Source: Pontibacter sp. HSC-36F09
Lineage (GTDB): Bacteria; Bacteroidota; Bacteroidia; Cytophagales; Hymenobacteraceae
Assembly (NCBI RefSeq): GCF_024171605.1
Contig: NZ_JALKAA010000005.1
Location: 62,001 to 126,000, forward strand
Direction: 5' to 3'
DNA length: 64,000 nucleotides
Made by a program: the position numbers and the translations under genes. Each line of letters begins with the position of its first letter. The first letter of the stretch is position 1. Shown piece by piece: positions 50,704-59,062 of the stretch. Under the pieces are notes generated by a model that did no database searches, was not told the DNA's origin, and worked only from the letters and a program-made list of their open reading frames with translations.

Positions 50704-51551
50704 ATGATCATCTTTTCAATGGGTACTACCAATATGCCCTGTGCACCAGCCTCTTTCAGCTTCTCAATGATCTCCCAGAAATCATCTTCATTTACAACCG
50801 AGTGCAGTGAGCTCCAACCCTCTTCGGCCAGTGGCAGAATAGAAGGTGATTTTGCACCCGGCAGCAACTGGCTGATTTCAGCAATCTTCTCGTTCGGGGC
50901 GTTCAGCAGAATATATTTCGCTTTTTGGGCGCGCTGCACGGCGTGGATGCGGAACAACAGTTTATTCAGTATCTCCTGCTTTTCAGCATTCAGGCCGCCG
51001 TTCGCGATCAGGACCGCCTGTGACTTGAACACACGCTCCACCTCGCGCAACCCATTGCTGATCAGAGTACTGCCCGAACTCACGATATCGCAAATTGCTT
51101 CTGCCAGCCCGATGCTGGGGGCGATCTCTACAGAACCGCTGATGGTGTGGATGTTGGCCTGCACGCCTTTTTCATCCAGGTATGCCTGGAGCAGTTTAGG
51201 ATAGGATGTGGCAATATTTTTTCCCTGCAGGTCGCTGATGTCTTCGTATGGGTCGCCCTTCGGCACCGCCAGCGAAAGCCGGCATTTAGAAAAGCCCAGC
51301 TGCTCTACGGCCAGGTGCTGCATGCCTTCCTCTACCAGCACATTCTCTCCTACTATACCTATATCGGCCACGCCATCGGCCACATAGCCCGGTATATCGT
51401 CATCACGCAGGTATAGGATTTCGAGCGGGAAGTTGGTTGATTCGGTTTTGAGTTTGAGTGAGCTGGTGATAAACGAGATACCGCACTCACGGATCAGTTT
51501 GAGCGAGTCTTCACTCAGCCTACCGGATTTCTGGATTGCTAAACGTAGCAT
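50700..51551 (-). CDS. hisG: ATP phosphoribosyltransferase, long form
   Basis: 283 aa, first and feedback-controlled step of histidine biosynthesis. Begins LRLAIQKSGRLSEDSLKL and has DIGIVGENVLVEE near residue 68 and the PRPP loop region ICDIVSSGSTLISNGL near 155. The C-terminal 75 residues form the ACT-like HisG_C domain for histidine inhibition (hence no HisZ is needed). First structural gene after the hisL leader at 51660-51761. Confidence 0.95.
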   Translation of the reverse strand: MLRLAIQKSGRLSEDSLKLIRECGISFITSSLKLKTESTNFPLEILYLRDDDIPGYVADGVADIGIVGENVLVEEGMQHLAVEQLGFSKCRLSLAVPKGDPYEDISDLQGKNIATSYPKLLQAYLDEKGVQANIHTISGSVEIAPSIGLAEAICDIVSSGSTLISNGLREVERVFKSQAVLIANGGLNAEKQEILNKLLFRIHAVQRAQKAKYILLNAPNEKIAEISQLLPGAKSPSILPLAEEGWSSLHSVVNEDDFWEIIEKLKEAGAQGILVVPIEKMII

Positions 51552-51659
51552 ATATGTTGAATGGATTAAATGGGTACAAATACAAATGACCTTGCTAAAG
51601 GCAAAGTATAGAAAGGGTGCAATGACCCTATAGGGGGCTATATGATTGTTTTATTCCTC

Positions 51660-51761
51660 TTACGAGGAATGATGGAAATGATGGTGATGCGCAGCAGAAC
51701 CACAGGCAGCAGGCGCTGCCGTAGAAGTGAAAAGAATGCTATATAGCGTGGTTATGCTCAT
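51660..51761 (-). CDS. hisL: His leader peptide of the hisG-D-C-B operon
   Basis: 33-aa ORF, ATG at 51761, TAA at 51662-51660. The N-terminal part is MSITTLYSILFTSTAAP, and codons 25-31 are His-His-His-His-Phe-His-His (51689-51669). It begins 9 bases after a perfect promoter. A 7-bp hairpin, ATTCCTC-GTAA-GAGGAAT, overlaps its stop codon. Downstream, AGGGT/ACCCT (around 51632-51617) pairs weakly, but no strong U-tailed terminator is visible before hisG. Control of hisG by stalling on His codons is likely; the exact switch is not resolved. Confidence 0.85.
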   Translation of the reverse strand: MSITTLYSILFTSTAAPAACGSAAHHHHFHHSS

Positions 51762-51770
51762 CTGCTGCTG

Positions 51771-51801
51771 CAAAGGTACAGTTGATTTTGTTTTATACAA
51801 A
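51771..51801 (-). promoter_or_regulatory. Promoter of the hisG-D-C-B operon
   Basis: TTTG (51801-51798), 19-base spacer, TACCTTTG (51778-51771), an exact Bacteroidota consensus and identical in boxes and spacing to the trp promoter. The hisL ATG is 9 bases beyond the -7 box, so the 5' leader is extremely short. Confidence 0.85.
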
Positions 51802-51843
51802 CAAGCGCCGGTATTGTTTTTCTGTGAGGTATAATTTGGGCAT

Positions 51844-51876
51844 AAAAAAAGACACCCGTCCGTTACGACAAGTGCC
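51844..51876 (-). terminator. Terminator after the giant MBG-repeat gene
   Basis: On the minus strand GGCACTTGTC (51876-51867) pairs with GACGGGTGTC (51860-51851), including G-U pairs, followed by seven T (51850-51844), 39 bases after the gene's stop. Confidence 0.75.
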
Positions 51877-51914
51877 TTTTTATTTAAGGGCCAAAAGACC
51901 CGGCAAGCGTCAGC

Positions 51915-54900
51915 TTACTTCTTGAGGATCATCTTAATGGACTGCGCCTTAGAGCCAGTGATCAGACGGGCAATGTACACGCCTTCTGCCAGGTGACGGG
52001 CATCCAGTTCGTACTCGTATACCTGTCCGGCATCTGCCTTGCCAGTCGCCACTTTTCTGATCAGCGAGCCTCTCACATCGTATACCTCCAGCGCGAAGTG
52101 CTGCTCCGTATCAAAAGCGAAGCGAATCGTCGTTCTGTCAGAGAAAGCATTTGGATAGTTATCGAAACGGGCAGAAGACAAGCCTTCGAGTTGGTCAGCT
52201 GTTTCGAGCTTTTTGCCGTTGCTGGCCGTAAGCTCTTTTGCTTCGTGGATCACGATAGAGCCACCACCTGTACCATTGATACCTAACTTAGTGGCATCTC
52301 CGGAGTTTTCAGCGCTGCCAATCTGGTTATCATATACTGTTTGACCTCTTCCATCGACAATTTTAATTCTGAATTTGTCTGCCTCTGTTGCACCTTTCCA
52401 ATCACCATCGATAGCGGTTATAGTAAACTTGTAACCTGATGCACCGTTCACAGTTCCCGTGCCGCGGTAGGTAGCTTTGCCAGCGGCTATCACCAGCGAG
52501 CCAGACTCGTGTATGGTACTCTTAAAGTTTATACTGCCCGCACTAAACTGGAACTCTGTGTTACCGTCTACCTGGCTGCTGCCTTTCTTGTACTTTGATA
52601 CAAATCCAAAGTTTGCTTTACCAATTGCTTCAGGATTTGCAGGCATCGCGCCAACTGGAGAGTCAATCCATCCACCACCGGTTACGAAGCTTCCGCTCGC
52701 ATCAAACACAGGTATATAAGCTGTTGATGAAGAGCATGCAGAACCAGCCACAGCCTCTACCTTGTATACACCCAGCGGTAAAGCTGAACTTGGAATTACC
52801 GCACTCGCTACTCCTGATCCATCTGATGTAGCTTCGATACTGAAAACAGGTTTACCAATTTCATCAGTAACAGTGAAAGTCACCGGAACAGCACCAATAC
52901 CTACAGTACCAGCTGTCACAGTTGCTGACAGACTCGCTGATGAGCCCAATGCTACAGGTTTGCTGCTGGCGCTTGCATCAACAGTTATACCTAGAATATC
53001 AAGGTTTGCGGGTACATAAGTGATGGAGTAATTACTGTTTGAGAGCGTACTCTGACCAATGGCATATGTACCTACGGTTTCGTCAGCTACTCTGGATAGT
53101 GCTCCTGTAAAGCTGATTGGTACACCATTTGCCAACGTAGAACCTACTTCAGGGCTTGACACAAAGGTTAACGCGGGATCTGCTTGACCGCAATATTTCT
53201 GTTTAGCGTTTGCTGTTACAGTAACTGCCAACGGACTTATACTCAGATCAGCACCATTATAAGTTAGCGAGTAGTTGCTACTCAGGGCAACACTGCCTTG
53301 CTCGATCGCAAAAGTACCAACGTTCTCACCGTTTTGTCTGGAAAGCGAACCTGTAAAGGCGTCAGTACCTACGAGAGAGCCTGTCGTGATAGCATAGGTC
53401 AGTGCTGGGTCTAGATCTCCATAGGTCTTACTTTTCGCATTAGCTGTGATAGTAATCGCTTTCGGTGTGATAGTAAGATTTGCAGCCTCGTACGTGATCG
53501 TGTAGTTAGCGCCCGCGGTCAGTGAGTTCTGGTTGATGGCATATGAGCCAACGTCCTCACCAACTTCTCTTTTTAGTTCGCCACTAAAATCGTCGCCATC
53601 TACCAGATTGCCCATCTTCAGCACGTAAGTTAAGGCTGGATCGCTGTCACCGTATACCTTGCTCTTCGCTATTGCAGCAACCGTAACAGCTCTTTGAGAA
53701 ATAGTGGCGGTGGCAGGTGTTACAGATACTAGCGTGTAGTTTGCCTTATCGTCTCCTGCGAGCGATACTGTAGCTGTAATGGTCCTATCTCCTGCATTTG
53801 CATCACTATAAACCGCACCCGTTACTGTAGCTGTAACATCATCAGGCGAGATAACCCCATCCAAGGTGGCTGTAGTACCACCAGCGGTTTGCGTGCCATC
53901 GTATACCTTGCCTGCATTTGCCAAGGCTGCAGTCACTTCTTTCGGAGCAATCACCAGCGTGCCTTCACCATCTGTAGCGCTATAATTGCTGTTGTTCAGC
54001 ACTGCTACTACTGCATAGTAACCTGCTGCCGTTGGCACGTCTGATCTTCCATCATACGTTACAGTAACCGCCAAACCTTCAGGAGAAGTCGTAACAGTGG
54101 CTGCCTGCTCAGCACGGTTGTAAGTCTTAGACAAACCAGTCACGGCAATGGAAGCTGGTGCCTGAATGATAGTAAGCGTACCAGACGTGTTGCTTACAGT
54201 ATAGTTGCGTAACTTATTATTTGAATCTACAAGTGAAGCTGTGATAGAGTAAGTTCCTACATTCGAAGCTTCATCAGCCGCTGTGTTGTAGATGGCTGTA
54301 ATGGCATCGCCGTTCTTGATGCCGGTTAATGTACCGTCCAACACAGGATTTGCCACTCCAAAGATTCTAGCCTTATCATGTGCAACTACTGCTAAACCAG
54401 CTTTTAACACCGTCAAAGTACCATTAGTTGATGTCACAGTGTAGTTCGTTAGTGCATCGCCACTTAGCAAAGGACTGATGTCATACTCCCCTATTTCACT
54501 TGTCTCAGCAGCTACTGTAGTGTAGGAAGCTGAAATGTCGTCGTTGTTCCTGATACCTGTAATCGTGCCCGTAAAGGTCGGGTTAGCATCACCATACACT
54601 TTTTCAGCAGCGTCAGCCGTCACAACCAAATCTGCTTTCGTGATGGTGAATTCGGCCGTGTTGTAGGTGATCTCGTAATTACTCAGAACATCGGCTGGGC
54701 TCAGTGTGGCAGTAATGGCGTAAGGACCGCCGACAACAGTCTCACCCGCCAGGCGACTGTAAGAAGCAGTCACTTTGTCCGAAGCCAGGAAGTCCTCTAA
54801 CTCACCTTCCAAGGCAGGGTCTGAAGCACCGTACGTTTTGCTGTTGGCAATAGGCGTTACTGAAGCAGTCTTCCGGGTAATGTTTGCCAAGGCTGTGCTT

Positions 54901-57638
54901 ACAGCAGTTAACAAATAATTGTCCTTATCATCACCTGAGAGCACTGCACCTGAAATAGTAACCACTTTACCATTTCCTGCATTTGCATCAGCAAAAGTGG
55001 CCGTGCCGCCAGTTAGTTGAACATCATCCTGTCCGATCACATCTTGCAGATTTCTGCTTGATACCGTTGCAGCATCAGTACCATCGTATACCTTGTTATT
55101 CGCCTCAAATGAACCAGCGATTGGTTTGGCAGTAATACCTGCAGTTGTTGAAGCTGTATTGTTACTCAAGGTATAGTTGGTGCTCATAATAGACACACCG
55201 GCTGTTACAGTCTTGCCACTACCCACATGCTTATCAGCAAAGCTAGCATTGTTAACGTTCACCTCTACCTGATCGCCTTCTACAAGTCCTTCCACAGTGC
55301 CAGCAGCAGTAGCAGTGGCAGTGCCGTCGTATACCTTATCCCTTGCAGTAATAGACGCTATCAGCGCTTTCGGAGTGATAGTGAACAGTGTACCTTCGGT
55401 GAGGCTCAGATTATAGTTGTTACCCAGGCTAAGGGTACCCAACGAAACGGCGTAAGTGCTAACATTTTCACCAGCGGCTCTTTCTAATTCACCAGAGAAA
55501 GTATCATTATTCACTACAGTGCCTGACGTAGCCTGATAAGTCAATTCCGGATCAGCAGCGCCGTATACCTTGCTTAGGGCATCAGCAGTCACAGCCACAC
55601 TGCGTCGGGTGATTTCGAAATCAGCACCAACAAATGTCAGCGCGTAGTTTGAAGTAGCTGCCAATGTGCCTTTGTTGATCGCGTAAGAACCTACATTCTC
55701 ACCTACTGCTCTTTCTAAAGCTCCAGCCAAGTGCGATGGGTTAACCAAACTGCCATCAGCAATCTCATAAGTAAGAGCTGGTTCAGCTGTGCCGTATACC
55801 TTCGACTGATTTACATGGGCAGTCACAGTGATAGCGCGAGGGTCGATTTTAAGATCTGCAGCGGTTGATCCTTTGTAATTTTCATTATCTATTGAGATAG
55901 TCACCGCATAAGTGCCCACGTTAACCTGACCATCGTTTTTAACTGTCACGCCTGTTAAGCCTTCGGGTACGGTAGCAACTTGTATAGTTTTAGCTGTACC
56001 GTCATACGTATGTGTGAGGTCACCAAGTGTAAAGGTTGCAGTAGCTTTATTCACCACGAGTGTCACCTCTTCGCTAGCTGCCTTGTAGTTGTCTGATTCT
56101 GCAGCAGAAACAGTCAGCACGTGATCGCCGGCGTTGAGCACTGTACCCTCCACAGGAGTGTAAGTCAATGTAGCACCGCCCAGGGCAGTGGCATTGAGTT
56201 GTGTAACTGAAAGGGCCGTGCCGTAAGTGATAGAAGCCGGATTTTCCCAGATGATGACTTGATCGGCTTTATTAATCAGAAGCGTGCCTGTTGCACTACC
56301 TGAGAAATTAGCGTTCAGTAATGTAGCAACTACTGCATAACCTCCAGGCTTATGATTAATAGGTTGTTCTGTTGAGCCATCATAAGTAATAGTGAAAGTA
56401 CTTGAACCTATTGCGTCCGTTGTTGCAGTGGCGAATTTAGCACTGCCAGTATAGTCAAACGTTAGGTCTCCCAATGTTACAGTAGCTGTCGCTTTTTCAA
56501 CATTCAAAGCAACAGGCTCACTGGTTACCGGCGTCCCACAGTTTCCTGACACAACTGCTCTGTACTGTCTGCCAGTCAATGCAGCACCTGGGCTCGACAA
56601 TGTTAAGGTTGAGGTTGCAGTGCCACTGTAAATAGCTCCATCAGAAAGGGCAGACCACATCGTAGTACCATTTGAAGTAATACCTTCGTGCCAGGTATAG
56701 GACAAGGGGGCTGTTCCGGCTGCTGATACAGTAAAGACTGCGTCATTACCATAAACTAATGCAGGACTTATAGAGACTGGCTGAGAAGAAATTGAAGGTG
56801 CTGTACAGTCAGGTATTATAGAAACTTTAGGCTGCCCAGCTGATGGATTTACCGCAAAACTATTACCACCATAATTTGTGTTGCTATACGCACTTGTTGT
56901 CCATATATAATTACCAGGTACTATAGGATTATTCAAAACAACAACAAAATTTAACTCCTGAGTGCTAGATAGTGAATTGTTACCACCTAAAGCTGCAAAA
57001 CTGATCTCTCTAGTATTTACATTAAAAGATCCTGCCCCCCATGATTTGTCTTGATCTGCTGCAACTGGGCTTATATATACCGGAGCTCCATAACCCTCAG
57101 GTACTTTGATTCTAAAGGAGCTTAAACTAGTAGTTGTCCCTAAAGTATTCTGGTTTCTAATCGTTATTTTGTAAGAAATACTTGAAGCTGAGGCTTTAGA
57201 AGATGTTGGTGTAATTGTAGCTATAAATTCAGCAGCATCAGTAAAATAAGCATAAGCAACTGCCCCTGAGGTTTGTCCGACAGATTTTAATCTTAATGAA
57301 TCACCCGGACAATCACAAACCAACCAATCTGTTACAAATGCACCGCTAGCATCTGCCTTAACAGTCCAGGGCAGATACGACGAATCTGGAGCTATTGTAT
57401 TACAAGGTTGACTTAGGTTCTTAACCTTTAAAACAACATCCTCAAAGGCATTAAAGCCGGCTCCAGTAAAAACGGCATTTGACCGGGGTGCATAGTCCTC
57501 TTTGTCTGTTATGACTGTAGCACCGCTCTGGGCACTCGCACCAAATGCAGTCAGTATAAGGAACACCGTAACCAGAAACGGCAGTTGCAAAGTGCGCGAA
57601 ATGCCCCATGTTCGTTTTAGTAAAAATTTACCATTCAT
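51915..57638 (-). CDS. Giant T9SS-secreted MBG/YDG-repeat surface protein
   Basis: 1907 aa. Signal peptide about residues 1-36 (ending AFGASAQ), a beta-rich N-terminal part, an Ig-like stretch (SISSQPVSISPALVYG, near 275), then a long array of about 80-residue MBG and YDG-type modules to about 1560. At least twelve variants of the repeat core are visible, for example KVYGTAEPALTY, KVYDGTATATAAG, KTYGDLDPALTY and KYCGQADPALTF. A post-array beta domain (FVTGGGWIDSPVGAMPANPE) follows, then a type A T9SS sorting domain (YPNAFSDRTTIRF near 1828; GVYIARLITG; terminal MILKK). Likely a surface-anchored or secreted adhesin. The AT-rich leader carries a hairpin. Confidence 0.9.
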   Translation of the reverse strand: MNGKFLLKRTWGISRTLQLPFLVTVFLILTAFGASAQSGATVITDKEDYAPRSNAVFTGAGFNAFEDVVLKVKNLSQPCNTIAPDSSYLPWTVKADASGAFVTDWLVCDCPGDSLRLKSVGQTSGAVAYAYFTDAAEFIATITPTSSKASASSISYKITIRNQNTLGTTTSLSSFRIKVPEGYGAPVYISPVAADQDKSWGAGSFNVNTREISFAALGGNNSLSSTQELNFVVVLNNPIVPGNYIWTTSAYSNTNYGGNSFAVNPSAGQPKVSIIPDCTAPSISSQPVSISPALVYGNDAVFTVSAAGTAPLSYTWHEGITSNGTTMWSALSDGAIYSGTATSTLTLSSPGAALTGRQYRAVVSGNCGTPVTSEPVALNVEKATATVTLGDLTFDYTGSAKFATATTDAIGSSTFTITYDGSTEQPINHKPGGYAVVATLLNANFSGSATGTLLINKADQVIIWENPASITYGTALSVTQLNATALGGATLTYTPVEGTVLNAGDHVLTVSAAESDNYKAASEEVTLVVNKATATFTLGDLTHTYDGTAKTIQVATVPEGLTGVTVKNDGQVNVGTYAVTISIDNENYKGSTAADLKIDPRAITVTAHVNQSKVYGTAEPALTYEIADGSLVNPSHLAGALERAVGENVGSYAINKGTLAATSNYALTFVGADFEITRRSVAVTADALSKVYGAADPELTYQATSGTVVNNDTFSGELERAAGENVSTYAVSLGTLSLGNNYNLSLTEGTLFTITPKALIASITARDKVYDGTATATAAGTVEGLVEGDQVEVNVNNASFADKHVGSGKTVTAGVSIMSTNYTLSNNTASTTAGITAKPIAGSFEANNKVYDGTDAATVSSRNLQDVIGQDDVQLTGGTATFADANAGNGKVVTISGAVLSGDDKDNYLLTAVSTALANITRKTASVTPIANSKTYGASDPALEGELEDFLASDKVTASYSRLAGETVVGGPYAITATLSPADVLSNYEITYNTAEFTITKADLVVTADAAEKVYGDANPTFTGTITGIRNNDDISASYTTVAAETSEIGEYDISPLLSGDALTNYTVTSTNGTLTVLKAGLAVVAHDKARIFGVANPVLDGTLTGIKNGDAITAIYNTAADEASNVGTYSITASLVDSNNKLRNYTVSNTSGTLTIIQAPASIAVTGLSKTYNRAEQAATVTTSPEGLAVTVTYDGRSDVPTAAGYYAVVAVLNNSNYSATDGEGTLVIAPKEVTAALANAGKVYDGTQTAGGTTATLDGVISPDDVTATVTGAVYSDANAGDRTITATVSLAGDDKANYTLVSVTPATATISQRAVTVAAIAKSKVYGDSDPALTYVLKMGNLVDGDDFSGELKREVGEDVGSYAINQNSLTAGANYTITYEAANLTITPKAITITANAKSKTYGDLDPALTYAITTGSLVGTDAFTGSLSRQNGENVGTFAIEQGSVALSSNYSLTYNGADLSISPLAVTVTANAKQKYCGQADPALTFVSSPEVGSTLANGVPISFTGALSRVADETVGTYAIGQSTLSNSNYSITYVPANLDILGITVDASASSKPVALGSSASLSATVTAGTVGIGAVPVTFTVTDEIGKPVFSIEATSDGSGVASAVIPSSALPLGVYKVEAVAGSACSSSTAYIPVFDASGSFVTGGGWIDSPVGAMPANPEAIGKANFGFVSKYKKGSSQVDGNTEFQFSAGSINFKSTIHESGSLVIAAGKATYRGTGTVNGASGYKFTITAIDGDWKGATEADKFRIKIVDGRGQTVYDNQIGSAENSGDATKLGINGTGGGSIVIHEAKELTASNGKKLETADQLEGLSSARFDNYPNAFSDRTTIRFAFDTEQHFALEVYDVRGSLIRKVATGKADAGQVYEYELDARHLAEGVYIARLITGSKAQSIKMILKK

Positions 57639-58011
57639 AAAGTAGTAATAAAGGGTTTAGGGTTAAAAGTTTTTCAATTCATCTCACCTTGATGATTTAA
57701 GGTGCAACTGGTAGTAGCATGTTGGTGACAATTATAGCTTAGACATAAAAAAAGAACATGACTCTCCTGATTGATGCATAGCAACACTATAGAAGACATG
57801 TTCTCTTAAAACCACACCTAAGCTTATAAAATGTAAATTAATTAATAGCTTTATACAAAATTACAACTCAAAGGTTATACTCTTCAAATAATTTTTTAGT
57901 TTATTTATATATTATATTAAAGTTTATATACCTTTCAACTATTGTTAGCAAGCTTACCATCCAATTTTTAGACCCTTAGCAAGGTTTATGAAATGTTATA
58001 GCGAATGGTGC
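57639..58011. other. AT-rich divergent intergenic region
   Basis: Very AT-rich DNA between the giant gene and the DUF2911 gene. Holds the hairpin at 57747-57804 and, on the minus strand, a CCTTTG near 57878-57873 that could belong to an imperfect -7 box. No gene is supportable here; a 40-codon frame across the hairpin is probably chance. Confidence 0.5.
57747..57804 (-). terminator. U-tailed hairpin in the 5' leader of the giant gene
   Basis: On the minus strand AGAACATG (57804-57797) pairs with CATGTTCT (57760-57753) around a 36-base loop and runs directly into seven T (57753-57747), 108 bases before the ATG of the giant gene. The form is that of an intrinsic terminator inside an mRNA leader, so conditional termination is possible. 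The long loop makes it less stable than usual. Confidence 0.45.
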
Positions 58012-58044
58012 TTTGAAAACCAATGCTATTTTTAGCTAACTTTG
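58012..58044 (+). promoter_or_regulatory. Promoter of the DUF2911 gene
   Basis: TTTG (58012-58015), 21-base spacer, TAACTTTG (58037-58044), an exact Bacteroidota consensus, 93 bases before the ATG. A second TAGCTTTG lies at about 58071-58078 with a poorer -33 partner. Confidence 0.75.
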
Positions 58045-58137
58045 TATCAAAAATTTTATATATATTTTTTCTAGCTTTGGCATAGTTTTTTCGGTATAAG
58101 CACATACTACCGAAGGCGCTACACACGTATATAGATC

Positions 58138-59004
58138 ATGAAGAAGTATTTGCTCAGTTTACTGGCCCTTGTTTTTTGCTTCACACTTAGTCAGCAAGCG
58201 GCCGCCCAGATCAAACTGCCGCAGGCCAGTCCTGCCGCTTTGGTGAAACAAACTATTGGATTGACTGAGATAACGGTGCGCTACCATGCACCTGGTGTTA
58301 AGGGGCGTCAGATCTTTGGATCGCTGGTGCCTTACGGAAAGCTCTGGCGAGCTGGCGCCAACGAGGCTACTTTGATCACATTCGAAGATGATCTTTTCCT
58401 GAACCACGAACGTGTCCCGGCTGGTACTTATTCTTTCTTTATCCTGCCAGAAAATGAGACGGAATGGAACATTGTGCTGAACAAAGACACCACGCTTTGG
58501 GGTTTGGAAGGCTACAGTGAACTAAATGACGTGGCATACCTGCGGGTAACGCCGACTAAGATTCCTTTCCAGGAAACATTGCAGTTCGCCTTTAGTGATA
58601 TCAGCACTAACACCGGCACACTGAACCTAACCTGGGAGAATTCAAAAGTGACGATCCGTATTGAAACTGAAATTGAGAAAAAGGCGCTTGCCAACATTAA
58701 TAAGGCCCTGAAGGAAGCCGCTCCTGACGACTGGTATACCTGGGCACAGGCTGCCGATTACCTGACCTCGCGCAAAGACCAGCACGAGAAAGCTTTACAA
58801 TACATCAACAAGTCGATCGCCATTAAAGAGACTTTTTTTAATAACTGGGTGAAAGCCAGGCTGTATGCGCTGAACAGAGAATACCAGGTAGCGGTTAACC
58901 TAAGCGCAAAGGCCATGCAGTTGGGACCCAAGGAGCCGGAAAGTTATCAGACGTATGCGCGGGAGATCGAATCGGCGTATAATGAATGGAAAAAACGCAG
59001 GTAA
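58138..59004 (+). CDS. DUF2911 protein with C-terminal TPR-like helices
   Basis: 288 aa with signal peptide (residues 1-24, ending QQAAAQ). DUF2911 domain (about 25-175) with ASPAALVKQTIGLTEITVRYHAPGVKGRQIFG, LVPYGKLWRAGANEATLITF and VPAGTYSFFILP. After about residue 185 come TPR-like helical pairs (WYTWAQAADYLTSRKDQHEKALQYINKSI; VNLSAKAMQLGPKEPESYQTYAREI). Periplasmic, function unknown. Common in Cytophagales as a stand-alone gene, as here. Terminator shared with the receptor gene. Confidence 0.85.
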   Translation: MKKYLLSLLALVFCFTLSQQAAAQIKLPQASPAALVKQTIGLTEITVRYHAPGVKGRQIFGSLVPYGKLWRAGANEATLITFEDDLFLNHERVPAGTYSFFILPENETEWNIVLNKDTTLWGLEGYSELNDVAYLRVTPTKIPFQETLQFAFSDISTNTGTLNLTWENSKVTIRIETEIEKKALANINKALKEAAPDDWYTWAQAADYLTSRKDQHEKALQYINKSIAIKETFFNNWVKARLYALNREYQVAVNLSAKAMQLGPKEPESYQTYAREIESAYNEWKKRR

Positions 59005-59023
59005 TAGCGCTGAGATAAGAATT

Positions 59024-59061
59024 AAAGCGGGGCTTCGGGACTATCGGAGTCCCGCTTTTTG
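59024..59061. terminator. Bidirectional terminator between DUF2911 and receptor genes
   Basis: AAAGCGGG (59024-59031) pairs with CCCGCTTT (59051-59058), and an inner CGGGACT/AGTCCCG pair (59036-59042 and 59048-59054) is an alternative stem. A T-run follows on the plus strand and A-rich sequence flanks the other side. Confidence 0.7.
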
Positions 59062-59062
59062 T

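Noticed and set aside
57660..57800. A 40-codon frame across the hairpin upstream of the giant gene, considered as a leader peptide
   Set aside because: No cluster of a single amino acid, no promoter match next to it, and codon use looks random.
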